Notes: a model not told the origin generated them from the letters alone. A DNA stretch of 64,000 bases from Fragum whitleyi (GCA_948146395.1 OX411544.1:92070901-92134900); one strand, 5' to 3'; counted from the stretch's first letter, positions 10,838-22,465 are shown. Numbers and translations: made by a program.

Positions 10838-11281
10838 CCTTATTTGAGTCCTTGCAATCTGACCACAGAGCATATCTCCTGAAGTATAATAGCTATCAAC
10901 TTGAAACTTTATGGGTGGATAGATCTTATGGAGGAGAAGTGCTATGCACAAGAACTACAACTCTTGCTTGCATTATTTTGGAGTTATTGCCCTTTGTTAT
11001 TTTTGATACTTAGATTATGTCTTGAGCATATCTCCTAAAGTATAACAGCTATCAACTTGAAACTTTATGGGTGGATAGATCTCATGGAGGAGAAGTGCTA
11101 TGCACAAGAACTACAACTCTTGCTTGCATAATTTTGGAGTTATTGCCCTTTGTTATTTTTATTACTTAGATTTTATAGGAGGCAAATCTTTGACAGTACA
11201 AAAGAATCTTTTATCTATTAGGCTTCAGTTTACTATCAAGCTTTCTTCGCGGGGGATGTCCATGTCCATCATGGCTTTTGT
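10838..11281. repeat. P1-family core units, about 2.8 copies, no start hairpin
   Basis: Tandem 'GAGCATATCTCCTAAAGTAT ... GGGTGGATAGATCTCATGGA' units of about 165 bp at 10869, 11024 and part. Ends TCCATGTCCATCATGGCTTT then TGTTTTT, a palindrome-type end. Confidence 0.6.
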
Positions 11282-11282
11282 T

Positions 11283-12569
11283 TTTATACGCCACCGGACG
11301 TATATTGGCGTCATCTTCTCTGTCTGTCCGTCCGTCCATCCGTCCATCCGGACGTCCATCCGTCCATCCGTCCGTACGTCCGTCCACTTTTCTTGTCAAC
11401 GCAACTCCTCCTAAACTACTGGCTGGATCTTCTTGAAACTTGGTCAATATTATCACCTCAATTGGTAGATGTGCATGAAGGAAGGATTTTACGGTCCGTT
11501 GATTTTTGCCTGAGTTATGCCCCTGGATAACTTAGTCTCTGGGTCCACTTTTCTTGTCAACGCAACTCCTTCTAAACTACTGGCTGGATCTTCTTGAAAC
11601 TTGGTCAATATTATCACCTCAATTGGTAGATGTGCATGAAGGAAGGATTTTACGGTTTGTTGATTTTTGCCTGAGTAATGCCCCTTGATAACTTAGTCTC
11701 TGGGTCCACTTTTCTTGTGAATGCAACTCTTCCTAAGTTTCTGGCTTGATCTTCTTGAAACTTGGTCAATGTGATCACCTCAATTGGTAGATGTGCATGA
11801 AGGAACGATTTTATGGTTCGTTGATTTTTGCCTGAGTTATGCCCCTTAAAAAAGTAGTCTCTTGGTCCACTTTTCTTGTCAACGCAACTCCTCCTAAGTT
11901 TCTGGCTGGATCTTCTTGAAACTTGGTCAACGTTATCACCTCAATTGGTTTATGTGCATGAAGTAAGGATTTTATGGTTCGTTGATTTTTGCCAGAGTTA
12001 TGCCCCTTTAAAACTTAGTCTCTGGGGCTTATTGCCTCAGTTATGCCCCCTTAAAATTTAGTCTCTGGGGCTTATTGAAATTGCAGCCTTGTGAATGCAA
12101 CTCTTCCTAAGTTTCTGGCTGGATCTAAAAGAAACTTGGTGGATGTTATAACCGAAATTGGTAGATGAGCATGAAATGAGGTTCATTAATTTTACCCTAA
12201 ATTATGCCCCCTTAAAACTTAGTATCTAGGGCTTATTGAAATTGCAGCCTTTTGAACACAACTCCTCCTTACTTTTTGTCTTTATTTAAATGAAACTTGG
12301 TCAATGTCATCACCATAATTTGTAGATGTACATGGATCAAGGATTTTATGGCTCATTTATTTCCCTGAATTATGTCCCCTTAAAACTTAGTGCCTGGGGC
12401 TTATTGAAATTGCAGCCTTGTGAAGGCAACTCCTCCTAACTTTTTGTCTTGATTTAAATGAAACTTGGTCATTTTCAATTTGGTTCTGTCAAAATAAGTA
12501 GTGTCTACAATTATTTTTGTGAAACAGTAGCAAAGTGGCGGCGTATTTTGTGACGATGGCACTCTTGTT
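11283..12569. mobile_element. Pearl-like element P4 (~160-bp units x 6-7)
   Basis: Starts ATACGCCACCGGACGTATAT, then an extended CCGT/CCAT tract (11315-11388), then units containing CTGGATCTTCTTGAAACTTG at about 11425, 11585, 11746, 11907 and on to ~12440, increasingly diverged. Near the end GTGGCGGCGTAT complements the start, followed by GATGGCACTCTTGTT. Decayed relatives near 55320-55640 and 59430-60010. Confidence 0.75.
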
Positions 12570-12604
12570 GTGACAATGCTTTATTTGGGGAGCATAATCC
12601 GTCT

Positions 12605-12760
12605 CTGACGGCTCTTGTGTTCAGTGGTTAGTGCATTGGTCTTGCAATAGTTTAAACAATACTTGTAGGTTTAAGTTAACCCAGGCCTGCCTCGACTTAT
12701 TTTCAGCTATATGCTCAGTAAAAGAGTTTCTGTTAGCAAACAATATATAGTAAAAAAGTA
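12605..12760 (+). mobile_element. tRNA-headed SINE, family S2, plus-strand copy
   Basis: A-box-like GTTCAGTGGTTAGTGCATTG, then GTAGGTTTAAGTTAACCC in the B-box region and TTTTCAGCTATATGCTCAGT downstream, matching the complement of 5590-5750. Confidence 0.55.
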
Positions 12761-12896
12761 TTTGGCTCTAAAACTAGGAATGAATAAATTGTAACCTAAG
12801 TATGTAGTGCAAGATCATTAGAACTACAGGTTTTGAAACTTAGATACTTATTAAAATTTCAAGAGGACTTTCAAAATATGTATAATTAAAACAATA

Positions 12897-13161
12897 TACT
12901 GTATCTCTCTTAATAACGCTTTGGGGAGCTATACAAAACATGGTCCTGAGACTTTTATTTAGTATGAATTTTCTGATTTATAAAATCATTGAAATTTATG
13001 TCTTTTAGGCCCATTTCCTTTTAATTTGGGGTGAGTTTCTCAATTTAGATAACAAGTCCCAAAAAGTTCTTAAAATTTAGGCACTTGAAGTGGGTTTTCT
13101 TAGTAAAAAATGTAGGGTTGCTACTATAAGTGAGGGCACTTTTATTAGAGGCAATACGGTA
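12897..13161. mobile_element. MITE family T, copy 2
   Basis: TA-CTGTATCTCTCTTAATAA at the left and TTTATTAGAGGCAATACGG-TA at the right: TIRs flanked by TA. 265 bp including the TA pair. Confidence 0.75.
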
Positions 13162-13493
13162 TCTCATGATTCATTAGAAACTCATCTGTCTGTCCATTTG
13201 TTGTTAAATGCCAAACTTAACCGGAGAACCAAACATTTCTTTATAATATCAAACTAAGCAATATAAAAGTGTAAAAAGTTAAGCTCTTTTTTAAAACATC
13301 AGTTAATGGTATATGATCAAGATGAATCCTCAATTAGGTATTCAGTTCCTGTCATTCATTTAAATATAATCATCACTGTCTTACTTTGTCTAGGCCAATT
13401 TGAACAAGGTCAGGGTGAGATATTAAGGGCACATCTAAATTATGAAAAACATTTTTTATTGCAAATGAATAGATATCTAATCCTTTATTACAG

Positions 13494-13586
13494 AGTGGTC
13501 ATCAGCCTGCTGTCCGTATCTGGGATGTTACAGAGAGGGTCCAGGTGGCAGAGTTCCATGGCCATAAATTTGGTATTAGTTGTGTG
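13494..13586 (+). CDS. MAPKBP1: MAPKBP1-like exon B
   Basis: Acceptor TTACAG, donor GTAGGT. 31 codons, phase 0 on both sides. It reads [12 protein letters not shown] then a segment ending [10 protein letters not shown]: the WD dipeptide closing one repeat (RIWDV) and the GH opening the next. It joins directly to exon A (LVTGE-SGHQPAV), as in vertebrate MAPKBP1. The preceding intron is the longest in the window, about 8.1 kb. Confidence 0.95.
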
Positions 13587-13993
13587 GTAGGTCACTTCGT
13601 TTTATTAGTTGATTTATACTTTCATCCTATGACAGCAACATGTGACAAGTTGAAGGGTCAGCACAACACTTCTGTAACTGCCTACCATCCAGCACTAAAC
13701 AGCCAAGCATAGGCACCCGTAGGCGGTGCTCTTGTTATATCTTTATAGTTGCTGAAGTAGGGCCTTCTTTAGTATTAATTTATGAAATTTGAAATACATA
13801 TATCTAGTTAAATGTACATTTTATACATGTGTTGATAGGTCAGCAGTTCATCCTACTGTGTTAACTAGGGGATAATATTCATTGTCACACTGGGGACACT
13901 GGTCATCATTTAAATCACATAATACAAACTGTCTTACATAGTCATCTTTACCCTGGCTTATCCCACCTTTCACTGGTTTTATGTACCCTTTAA

Positions 13994-14231
13994 CCCTTGT
14001 CATGCTGAATAATTTTAGGCTAAAAATTTGCATCAAAATCAAAGGGCAAAAAGCACTGAAAGTACTAACTGTAGGTCAATTTTTATTTGGAAAACTAAAT
14101 CTATTGACAATTCTGGTTTAAAGTAAGGAAAAGGTGATGTAGACTTACATCAGACTGCACATATGTGCAGGCTGATGTTTGTCTATAGCTCCTGCCAAAG
14201 CAGGAATATTCCGGGTTCACCATGATAAGGG
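13994..14231. mobile_element. piggyBac-like MITE (family M), copy 2
   Basis: TTAA 13990-13993 and 14232-14235 flank CCCTTGTCATGCTGAATA and its complement end. 238 bp, the same length as copy 1. It supplies the uninterrupted reference for copy 3. Confidence 0.85.
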
Positions 14232-14450
14232 TTAAGATACTGTATAATAATCCATCAATTTATGATTTGATTGTTTTCACTAGGGTTCTTTCAATCTGGT
14301 TGGTTGAAAAATTGGTGTCATGCCTCAATGATATGATTTTGAGTGCACAGCTATTCCATAATGTTGCTCACAAAGTACAAGTAATACTTTTAGAAATCTT
14401 CCTTATGAAGAAAAATATATTCTCTTTAGCCTGATTGTATAAAATTTTAA

Positions 14451-15746
14451 CCCATTGTCATGCTGAACCCGGAATATTCCTGCTTTGGCAGGAGCTATAG
14501 ACAAACATCAGCCTGCACATATGTGCAGTCTGATGTTAGTCTACACCACCTAATTCTCACTTTAAAACCAGAATTGTCAATAGATAGAATAGAGTTGTCA
14601 ATAAAAATTGACCTACATTTGGGACTCTCAGTGCTTTTTAGTCCCCTACCGGTGAAAGCCGAAGGGGACTATAGGTTTGCGCTCCGTCTGTCCGTCAGTC
14701 CGTCAGTCCGGATTTCAGTTTTCCGGACTTTTTTTCTTAACCCATGAAGATATTGAGCTGATTTTTTGTATGTGAATCTGCATCAATGAGCTACAGAACG
14801 AGTTCAAGTTTGGTTCTGGTCCATTGATTTTTGTGGAAGATGCGGATGCTGGACTTAGAAATTACCAGGAAATTTCAGTTTTCCGGACTTTTTTTCTTAA
14901 CCCTTGGAGATATTGAGCTGATTTTTGGTATGTGAGTCCGGATCAATGAGTTACAGAACGAGTTTGAGTTTGATTCCGGTCCATTGACTTTTGTGAAAGA
15001 TACGGATGCTGGACTTAGAAAATTACCAGGAAATTTCAGTTTTCCGGACTTTTTTTCTTAACCCTCGGAGATATTGAGCTGATTTTTGGTATGTGAGTCC
15101 GCATCAAAGAGTTACAGAACGATTTGAGTTTGATTCTGGTCCATTGATTTTTGTGGAAGATACGGATGCTGGACTTAGAAATTACCAGGAAATTTCAGTT
15201 TTCTGGACTTTTTTTCTTAATCCTTGGAGATATTGAGCTGATTTTCGGTATGTGAGTCCGCATCAATGAGTTACAGAACGAGTTCAAGTTTGGTCCCGGT
15301 CCTTTGATTTTTGTGGAAGATACGGATGCTGGACTTAGAAATTACCAGGAAATTTCAGTTTTCCAGACTTTTTTTCTTAACCCTTTGAGTTATTGAGCTG
15401 ATTTCTGGTATGTGAGACTGCATCAATGAGTTACAGAACAAGTTCGAGTTTGGTTCCTGTCCATTGATTTTTGTGGAAGATATGGATGCTGGATTTAGAA
15501 ATTACCAGGAAATTTCAGGATTTTTTTTCTTTATCCTCAGAGATATTGAGCTGATACATAAAATCTGATACAACTAATATTTTGGAGAGGTAGTTATACC
15601 TTTACCACCAAAAAAGATACTGCTCTAGAGATATATATATATAAATCTGGTAGGGGACTTGGTATTGCCATGCAATACTTCCAAATGCTTGTTGCCCTTT
15701 GATTTTGATGAAATTTCTAGCCAAAATTTATTCAGCATGACGAGGG
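14451..15746. mobile_element. piggyBac-like MITE (family M), copy 3, split by element P5
   Basis: Reads in opposite orientation to copy 2: TTAA 14447-14450, CCCATTGTCATGCTGAACC to AGTGCTTTTT (14639), then resumes at GCCCTTTGATTTTG (15694) to GAGGG and TTAA 15747-15750. Removing 14640-15693 restores a ~240-bp MITE. Confidence 0.88.
14640..15693. mobile_element. Pearl-like element P5 (160-bp units x ~5)
   Basis: Starts AGTCCCCTACCGGTGAAAGC with hairpin partner AGGGGACT, CCGTCTGTCCGTCAGTCCG tract, units with AATTTCAGTTTTCCGGACTT at ~14712, 14871, 15032, 15191, 15351, 15511 (spacing 159-161). End: GGTAGGGGACT (complement of the start), then palindrome GTATTGCCATGCAATAC and TGCTTGTT. Sister element at 40040-41123. 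Confidence 0.8.
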
Positions 15747-16240
15747 TTAAGAAATGAAGAGAATATTTTTCATAGTGTGGAGGTATGAAACTAATGAGTT
15801 TGTATGAATCTGCTTTGAGTATACATCACAGTGTAATTTGGTTTTTAGTTTTGAATCTCAATGAATTCATCAAATACTCACTCCATCTCTTGTTGCTTGA
15901 TATGCCTCCACATTGATAAGACCATGCGAACATATTGTGCAATTGGTCTCCAAAAACTTTACAGGAAATCTGAATATTTGTCTGTAACCAGCCATACATT
16001 CAAGATGACAAAACTGTGAGAACAGTTGCCAATATACCCGGCTTTGCATGTAAGTGAACATGCATAGCAGGGTATAATTGGAAAACTGTTTGCAGCGTTT
16101 TTTCATACTGAAGAATGAGATATGAAAAATGGTCTGTCCCATAATCATTATTTGTTACTCTTGGCCAAAAACCAGTAGTAGAGAGTTTCTCAGGATTTCC
16201 TAACCAATAACATTTTAAGATTCTGTTTTATATTTTTCAG

Positions 16241-16357
16241 GCTTTTTCTCCCAATCTGAAGTACATGGTATCGATAGGAACTCAACATGACATGCAAGTC
16301 AACGTTTGGAATTGGAAGTCAGGGTCTAAAGTAGCTTCAAATAAAATTTCTAGCAAG
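16241..16357 (+). CDS. MAPKBP1: MAPKBP1-like exon C
   Basis: Acceptor TTTCAG, donor GTTTGT. 39 codons, phase 0. Begins [19 protein letters not shown], continues [16 protein letters not shown] and ends SSK. The QHDM motif and VNVW-W pattern are specific to this family. The tryptophan replaces the usual WD dipeptide position. Confidence 0.95.
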
Positions 16358-16375
16358 GTTTGTTTATAACAAATT

Positions 16376-16516
16376 ATGATTATACTCCCATGTCTGTCTG
16401 TCCAGCCCATGGTTCCACCTGTCTGTCCATCTGTAAGGATCTGTTAAGCTTTTAGTTTCTTAACTCTTACTGAGGAACCAATTGATCTAGAAACGGTCAA
16501 AGGTCAAGGTCATAAC
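16376..16516. repeat. Decayed pearl-like sequence left of MULE-like MITE
   Basis: TATACTCCCATGTCTGTCTG and CACCTGTCTGTCCATCTG, then AAAGGTCAAGGTCATAAC. It probably continues after the MITE (16982 to ~17280), where GTCAAGGTCACAATTAAGC recurs. Confidence 0.4.
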
Positions 16517-16526
16517 TGAACTCTGT

Positions 16527-16971
16527 CATTCGGAACATCACTTGGCCATTTCCATAAACTGCAACAGACCTCGGATGTATGTAAGGTGGATGGGTATGTA
16601 ACTAAATTGTGCATTCTGTAAGGCGGAAACAGTGTAAGAAAAATTAGCACTGTAGATTTATATCTTTTACAGTAAATAATGGCTGAAAAATCTTAATTTT
16701 TGAGAATGACGAAGCATTCTCAAAAATTAAGATTTTTCAGCCGTTATATAAGAATCTAAATATTTTTATATAAGGATACAATGGTTTCACGTCAGTGACT
16801 TAAATGAGTAGTGTTGATGATGTCGAATGTTTTCATTCAGAGTTTCGAGGGCTAACGCCATTTTAATCGACGTCATCGAGTTTTTCCAAGAGTTTCCCGT
16901 AATTTTTAAAAATAGTCCGTCTAAGTACATCTGAGGTTGATCATGAGATTGGCCGAGTGGTGTTCTGAATG
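16527..16971. mobile_element. MULE-like MITE with 10-bp target-site duplication, copy 1
   Basis: TIRs CATTCGGAACATCACTTGGC (left) and CATTCAGAACACCACTCGGC (complement of right). Exact duplication TGAACTCTGT at 16517-16526 and 16972-16981. An inner palindrome at 16681-16744 has arms AAAAATCTTAATTTTTGAGA and complement. 445 bp, no ORF. A 9-11 bp target duplication suggests the Mutator superfamily. Copy 2 at 30890-32490. Confidence 0.82.
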
Positions 16972-17281
16972 TGAACTCTGTATGAAAACCGGTTCCTGAC
17001 TTGCCTTGAATCTTGAAACTGGACACAATTGTTTCCTTTGGTCCAAGAAATTGTCCTAGTTTTTAGGGTTACACAATTTGAATGTCAAGGTCACAATTAA
17101 GCTTTATTTAAAGGTTTCCTACTGGTCTCACTCAGGTACCAATTGACATTGAATCATAAAACTTTATGTGATTGCTGCAAATGACTCCATAATGTGTCCT
17201 GTTGTTTTTGGGTCAACCAAGTCAGTCACAATTGAGCTTTGATTGCCAACATTGTACTTAGTCTAAAAAGCTTTGTTTTTA

Positions 17282-18100
17282 TCTGTGTAAAGATAATTTG
17301 GTTAATAAATTCGGTTTTCAATGACCACTCATTCAATATCCTCTATGTGATTCTTTTTCAGTGTAAAAGCACCCTGCACTAATAGCACTTAACAGGGACA
17401 TAGTGCATGCTGGAGTTAAAGCCTGCTTTGCTCCAGTTAATATTAGAAAGAATGATGCAAAAATTATCTTAATTTGGTAACTGGAAAATTATATCATGAA
17501 TGTCATTAAACCTATTCCTACATAATCCGGATTTTTGGACCACTAAAAATAAAAACAATTTTGAAAATGAATGACTTTTAAAGTTACTGACCAATGGTTA
17601 GAAGAGCTATAGCAATGGCATAGCTCTCATTCGTCAGTCTATTTTGCTTATGTGATAAGGTCTACAAATATGATCAAATATAATCAAAACTTTCACAGGA
17701 CGAGAGAAGGAAGGTTTCTATAAGAAATGAGTCTGATCGGTTAGAAAACGCAGGAAAAGGGGCCTTATGGATTTTCCCTCAAAATATTCTCGTTTTTGCG
17801 ATTTAAGTTCATATATATTATCGGGGTTACTTTCACAGGATGAGTTAGAGGGTTGAATCTTTCACAAATAAGGATGATCTGTCAGTAATCATAGGAAAAG
17901 TGGCAAAAAGAATTTTTGCACATAATATTCTTCTTTACCGGGATAAAAACTGTTTGAAGGGGTAAAAGGGTACTTGGTTATTTTAACTGAAGACTTTCTC
18001 TTTAAAACAGTAAAGTTCCTGAAATATCAGATAAAACTAGGAAAATACTTGATAGTCAGTAGAATGTTCCAGGCCCTCATGGGTCTCTTGTCTCTTACCT
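17282..18100. other. Intron C-D gap, decayed pearl-like sequence in its second half
   Basis: From about 17530 the text has loose repeats (TTTTGACCACTAAAAAT, CACAGGACGAGAGAAGGAAG, CACAGGATGAGTTAGAGGG) and ends CCAGGCCCTCATGGGTCTCT-TGT at 18069-18092, an end of the P6/P10 type. No start hairpin seen. Confidence 0.4.
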
Positions 18101-18217
18101 AAAAGACAAAGGATTTAAAAATTACACCAACTTAAAGTTGTAGTTTATTGGAAACTTGTTTGGAATTTGACCAGTTGTGTGTTGATGGATGAACTTTTCG
18201 TGATTTTATTGATAACT

Positions 18218-18397
18218 CAGAGCTATAGATAGAGGGGATGTTTAGGATTTCAAATTAAAATATCTAAAAGTCGTTGCTCAAATCTTATCTTATGGGTATT
18301 CATTGGAATTGTCTCAATGAGACAATTCAAATGAATACCCATATGATAGGGTTTCGTTGAGAAATAAAGATTACCACCTCTTATCTGTACCTCTGTA
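18218..18397. mobile_element. MITE family G, copy 2
   Basis: Ends CAGAGCTATAGATAGAGGGG and CCTCTTATCTGTACCTCTG are TIRs. Inner perfect palindrome GGGTATTCATTGGAATTGTC / complement at 18296-18343. Ends about 26 bases before exon D. Confidence 0.7.
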
Positions 18398-18423
18398 ACT
18401 ACTATGTTGGTATTTATTTCCAG

Positions 18424-18519
18424 GTGACAGCGGTTTCATTTTCAGCAGACGGTTCATATTTTGTGACAGCTGGTATGAGACATGTAAAGTTTTGGTATCT
18501 GGACAGTAGTAAATCAAAG
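18424..18519 (+). CDS. MAPKBP1: MAPKBP1-like exon D
   Basis: Acceptor TTTCCAG, donor GTATCT. 32 codons, phase 0: [17 protein letters not shown], then RHVKFWYLD, then SSKSK. This is a full strand b-c-d set of one WD repeat. The following intron carries three tandem copies of a 483-bp unit that starts about 30 bases after the donor. Confidence 0.95.
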
Positions 18520-18550
18520 GTATCTATACAAACTCTAGAAAACATGCATT

Positions 18551-19998
18551 ACTGTTTGTACTTATTGATTAAACTATAAAGACAAACTTCATTTCTTTCT
18601 TAATCTTCAAAAATTGTCAAGGTATCATGAATGCCATCTATCAACTAGTTAATACTATAGAGGATAATTGTGAATTGAGTGAACAATTAAAGCTATATTT
18701 TATGAGTCGCAGAGCCACCAGTGAAATATAGCTTTTGTTGTTCACAAAATGATATATTACCCATTCTTACTTGAAAACAAACAATTATTCTATTTCTTTT
18801 AAGCAAAAATGAGTCAAAATGTGAAATTTCTAAAACATATTTTCGTAAAGCGTGTCATGTTACACGTGATTGCTATGCAATGTTCAATTTGATGTCACTT
18901 ATTTCGCACTGCATAGATAATGTCAGATAGGGTAAAATGCACAAAAGCAGGGTATAAGTTTTTGATAATTTCACTGCTTTTGCGATGAGATTATCAAGTG
19001 ATAATCTACCGTTATTTCTGGATAAACCACCAACTGTTTGTACTTATTGACTAAACTATAAAGACAAACTTCATTTCTTTCTTAATCTTCAAAAATTGTC
19101 AAGGTATCATCAATGCCATCTATCAAGTAGTTAATAATATAGAGGATAATTGTGAATTGAGTGAACAATTAAAGCTATATTTTATGAGTCGCAGAGCCAC
19201 GAGTGAAAATATAGCTTTTGTTGTTCACAAAATGATATATTACTCATTCTTACTTGAAAACAAACAATTATTCTATTTCTTTTAAGCAAAAATGAGTCAA
19301 AATGTGAAATTTGTAAAACATATTTTCGTAAAGCGTGTCATTTTACACGTGATTGCTATGCAATGTTCAATTTGATGTCACTTATTTCGCACCGCATAGA
19401 TAACGTCAGATAGGGTAAAATGCACAAAAGCAGGGTATAAGTTTTTGATAATTTCACTGCTTTTGCGATGAGATTATCAAGTGATAATCTACCGTTATTT
19501 CTGGATAAACCACCAACTGTTTGTACTTATTGACTAAACTATAAAGACAAACTTCATTTCTTTCTTAATCTTCAAAAATTGTCAAGGTATCATCAATGCC
19601 ATCTATCAACTAGTTAATAATATAGAGGATAATTGTGAATTGAGTGAACAATTAAAGCTATATTTTATGAGTCGCAGAGCCACGAGTGAAAATATAGCTT
19701 TTGTTGTTCACAAAATGATATATTACTCATTCTTACTTGAAAACAAACAATTATTCTATTTCTTTTAAGCAAAAATGAGTCAAAATGTGAAATTTCTAAA
19801 ACATATTTTCGTAAAGCGTGTCATGTTACACGTGATTGCTATGCAATGTTCAATTTGATGTCACTTATTTCGCACCGCATAGATAACGTCAGATAGGGTA
19901 AAATGCACAAAAGCAGGGTATAAGTTTTTTATAATTTCACTGCTTTTGCGATGAGATTATCAAGTGATAATCTACCGTTATTTCTGGATAAACCACCA
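18551..19998 (+). repeat. Three tandem copies of a 482-483 bp unit carrying fold-back element H
   Basis: Units start ACTGTTTGTACTTATTGA at 18551, 19033 and 19516 and end GGATAAACCACCAA. Each has ~110 bp of flank plus element H: TATAGAGGATAATTGTGAAT, a palindromic core around AGAGCCACGAGTGAAAATAT, then an AT-rich tail with GCAAAAATGAGTCAAAATG and CACTGCTTTTGCGATGAG. Copies 2 and 3 agree with each other at sites where copy 1 differs. Single copies of H at 35170-35600, 45660-45996 and 54390-54720. Confidence 0.92.
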
Positions 19999-20149
19999 AA
20001 AGCATTTAAGAAATACATGTACTAGTAGAAAGTTCTATATTCTGATTACCAGATGATGGATAAGTGCATAGCTATTCCAAGCGTATATAAATACACAGGT
20101 TGATATATTAATTTTGCACCATCCCTTAATTAAGTGCAGTGCTTAATTT

Positions 20150-20417
20150 TTATGCCTCCATATTGATAAATTTTGGCATAATGTTTTACCATTGTCCATC
20201 CATTGTTCCTTCAGTTTCCATTCAAAAACTTGAAAAAATGTTAATATTGCCAATTTGTTCATGTTGCAGTGCTCATCCTTGGCATTAGATCTTGTTGTTA
20301 TGTATTTGTTGATACCAAGTTCAAGGTCATGTGACAAGGGTAGCGTCATTTAGCAAGGTCAAAGTTTTGGTAATTGTCTACTTTGGGGCATCAATGTTTG
20401 AAAGACACAACCTGGTT
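20150..20417. mobile_element. Decayed P2-family pearl-like element
   Basis: TATGCCTCCATATTGATAAA and TTTGGCATAATGTTTTAC mirror the P2 start; later AAGTTCAAGGTCATGTGAC and TTTGGGGCATCAATG mirror its core and end. It ends in the T-tract into which P6 is inserted. Confidence 0.5.
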
Positions 20418-20419
20418 TT

Positions 20420-21260
20420 TAGCTCGACTGGCCGAAGGCCAGCGATCTATTGTCCAGGCGGAGTGTCCGTCATCATCTTCTCCCAGACCGATGGGCGGAT
20501 TTTAACGAAACTTGGTTGAAATGATCCTTGGGTGTCCCTCTTCTTAAATTATTCAAAGAATTTTGATTGGCCCCCAAATATGGGCGTGGCAGGGCGTGGC
20601 AATTTTTCACTTTGAAATCTTTAAAAATCTTCTCCTCCCAAACTATTGGGCCGATTTCAATGAAACTGAGAATGGATGTTCCTTGGGTGACCCTTTACTT
20701 AAATTGTTCAAGAAATTTTGATTGGTCAATAAATATGGGCATGGCAGGGCAGGGCTTATTTTGAGCCCGAAATCTTTGAACTACATCTCCTCCTGAACCA
20801 CTGGGCGGATTTTCAATGAAACTTTACCAGAATGTTCCTTGAGTGTCTCTTTTTAAAAATTATTTGCTAAATTTTGATTGGCCCATAAATTTGGGCGTGG
20901 CAGGGCGGGGCTTATTTTGAGGCCTAAATCTTTGAACGATATCTATTTATTTAAATTGTTCAAGAAATTTTGATTGGCCCATAAATTTGGGCGTGGCAGG
21001 GCGGGGCTTATTTTGAGCCCGAAACCTTTGAACCACATCTACTTCTGAACCTTATGTTTTAATAAGATGGGTAAAGGGTTGCAGGTTCATTGTGATTGAG
21101 TATTTTGGTGCAATATGGACCAGAACCAGTTAATCATTATAAAATAGGTAAAAGGAGATTTCAGAGTGTTAATAAATTCATTTAAAGTAAGCTTTATTTA
21201 ATGAAAGTCTAAAGATTTTAAAGCCACTGGAGCGATACAGGCCCTCTTGGGCCTCTTGTT
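20420..21260. mobile_element. Pearl-like element P6 (GGCCGAAGGCC hairpin family)
   Basis: Start AGCTCGACTGGCCGAAGGCC (hairpin), weak CCGTCATC tract, units of ~155 bp with 'GGCGGATTTTAACGAAACTT' and 'TGGGCGTGGCAGGGCGGGGC', end GGAGCGATACAGGCCCTCTT / GGGCCTCTTGTT with a GGCCC-GGGCC palindrome. Same family as P7 and the first part of P8. Confidence 0.8.
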
Positions 21261-21324
21261 TATAAAACTTGCACGACTTTAATTAAGAAACACAATATAC
21301 CAGTTATTACCATTTAATTTTCAG

Positions 21325-21507
21325 ATCAATGAAACAGTCCCTTTGAGTGGCCGTAATGGGCTGTTGGGTGACCACAAAAATAACTTTTTCTGTGACGTTG
21401 CCATGGGAACTGGCAAGCAAGCCAACAGAACATACTGTATTACTCAACATGGATTATTGTGCCAGTTCAATGAAAAGAGGCAGATGGACAAATGGGTGGA
21501 GCTACGG
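21325..21507 (+). CDS. MAPKBP1: MAPKBP1-like exon E
   Basis: Acceptor TTTTCAG, donor GTAGGT. 61 codons, phase 0. Includes SGRNGLLGDHKNNFFCDVA, then a CIT-HGLLCQFNEKR stretch, and ends DKWVELR. This matches the family's 'GRSGLLGEL..NLF..VACG..' inter-repeat segment, which is unusual for WD40 proteins and diagnostic of MAPKBP1/WDR62. Confidence 0.96.
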
Positions 21508-21572
21508 GTAGGTGTTTAGTTGTCTGTCATGCATTTTAGGAGGACAAAACTTAAGGTATAGATGGAGGGGCA

Positions 21573-21766
21573 AAGCTACAGATAGCAGGGGGAATTTTAG
21601 AGTTGAGATCAAAGTATTTTGATAAAAATAAGTAAAAACCCGATGTTGTTGGTATTCATTGGAATCGTCTCCTCGAGACAATTCCAATGAGTACCCACAA
21701 CATAGGGTTTCATTGAAAAATTAAGAATTAAAACTGGCTTAACCCCCCTCTTATCTGTACTTCTGG
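21573..21766. mobile_element. MITE family G, copy 3
   Basis: AAAGCTACAGATAGCAGGGG and CCCCCCTCTTATCTGTACTT ends; inner hairpin GGTATTCATTGGAATCGTC / complement at 21650-21699. A solo inner hairpin of the same kind follows at 21825-21880. Confidence 0.65.
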
Positions 21767-22379
21767 AGGTGTATTTGAAATTCTAAGTTATAATATTCCA
21801 ATATCATTTTTCACAAATCCTAGGTGTTGGTATTCATTGGAAAGGTCTTTTTTTCAGACAATTCAAATGAGTACCCACCTCAAAGAAATAGAAATTAGAC
21901 CATTAGCAAGCATTTCTATCCTAAAATATTAAGGAAGTGTGTATCAAGGGATATGTGCAAAGCTATTATAACTGCCTATAAATATATAGGCACTTACAAT
22001 AGTTTTTCCTTTACCCCACAATATGCAAGTTGATACCATGTGCACATTTGCATGCAAAGCAAGTAACGTTCTGTCAAATGTTTGTAGGATTTTGAGATGA
22101 AGCACTGGATTCATTTCAGAAATGAAAATAAGGGATTATGCCATTGTAAAATCGTCATTTCTTACCTTGGTTTGATGAATTTGAAATGTTGGGTAAAGGA
22201 TGCACAATAATTATCAGCATATAAGTAAGTTATATCACATTGTAAACATTTTACTGATTAAAGATGAAAAGAAAAATAAACCAAATAGATATGAAGAGAA
22301 AAGTTATTAGTGTCAATGTATGTAGTGTATCATAATAGCTACATATACAAATTGTATAACTTTTTATGCTAAAGTAAAC

Positions 22380-22465
22380 CATATCGATGGCTCAGCACGA
22401 AACAATTGTAACTGCCTATGAGCATATAGGCAGTTACAACTGTTTTGCGCTGGGCCATCGATATT
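22380..22465. repeat. 86-bp palindrome (family F), copy 2
   Basis: ATATCGATGGCTCAGCACGA with AACAATTGTAACTGCCTAT, mirrored to GGGCCATCGATAT. Symmetry extends beyond the 72-bp core into ATCGAT on both sides. Confidence 0.8.

Noticed and set aside
16681..16744. Long perfect hairpin as a microRNA precursor or terminator
   Set aside because: It is the inner palindrome of the MULE-like MITE and recurs in copy 2 at 31046; no independent evidence for a conserved microRNA.
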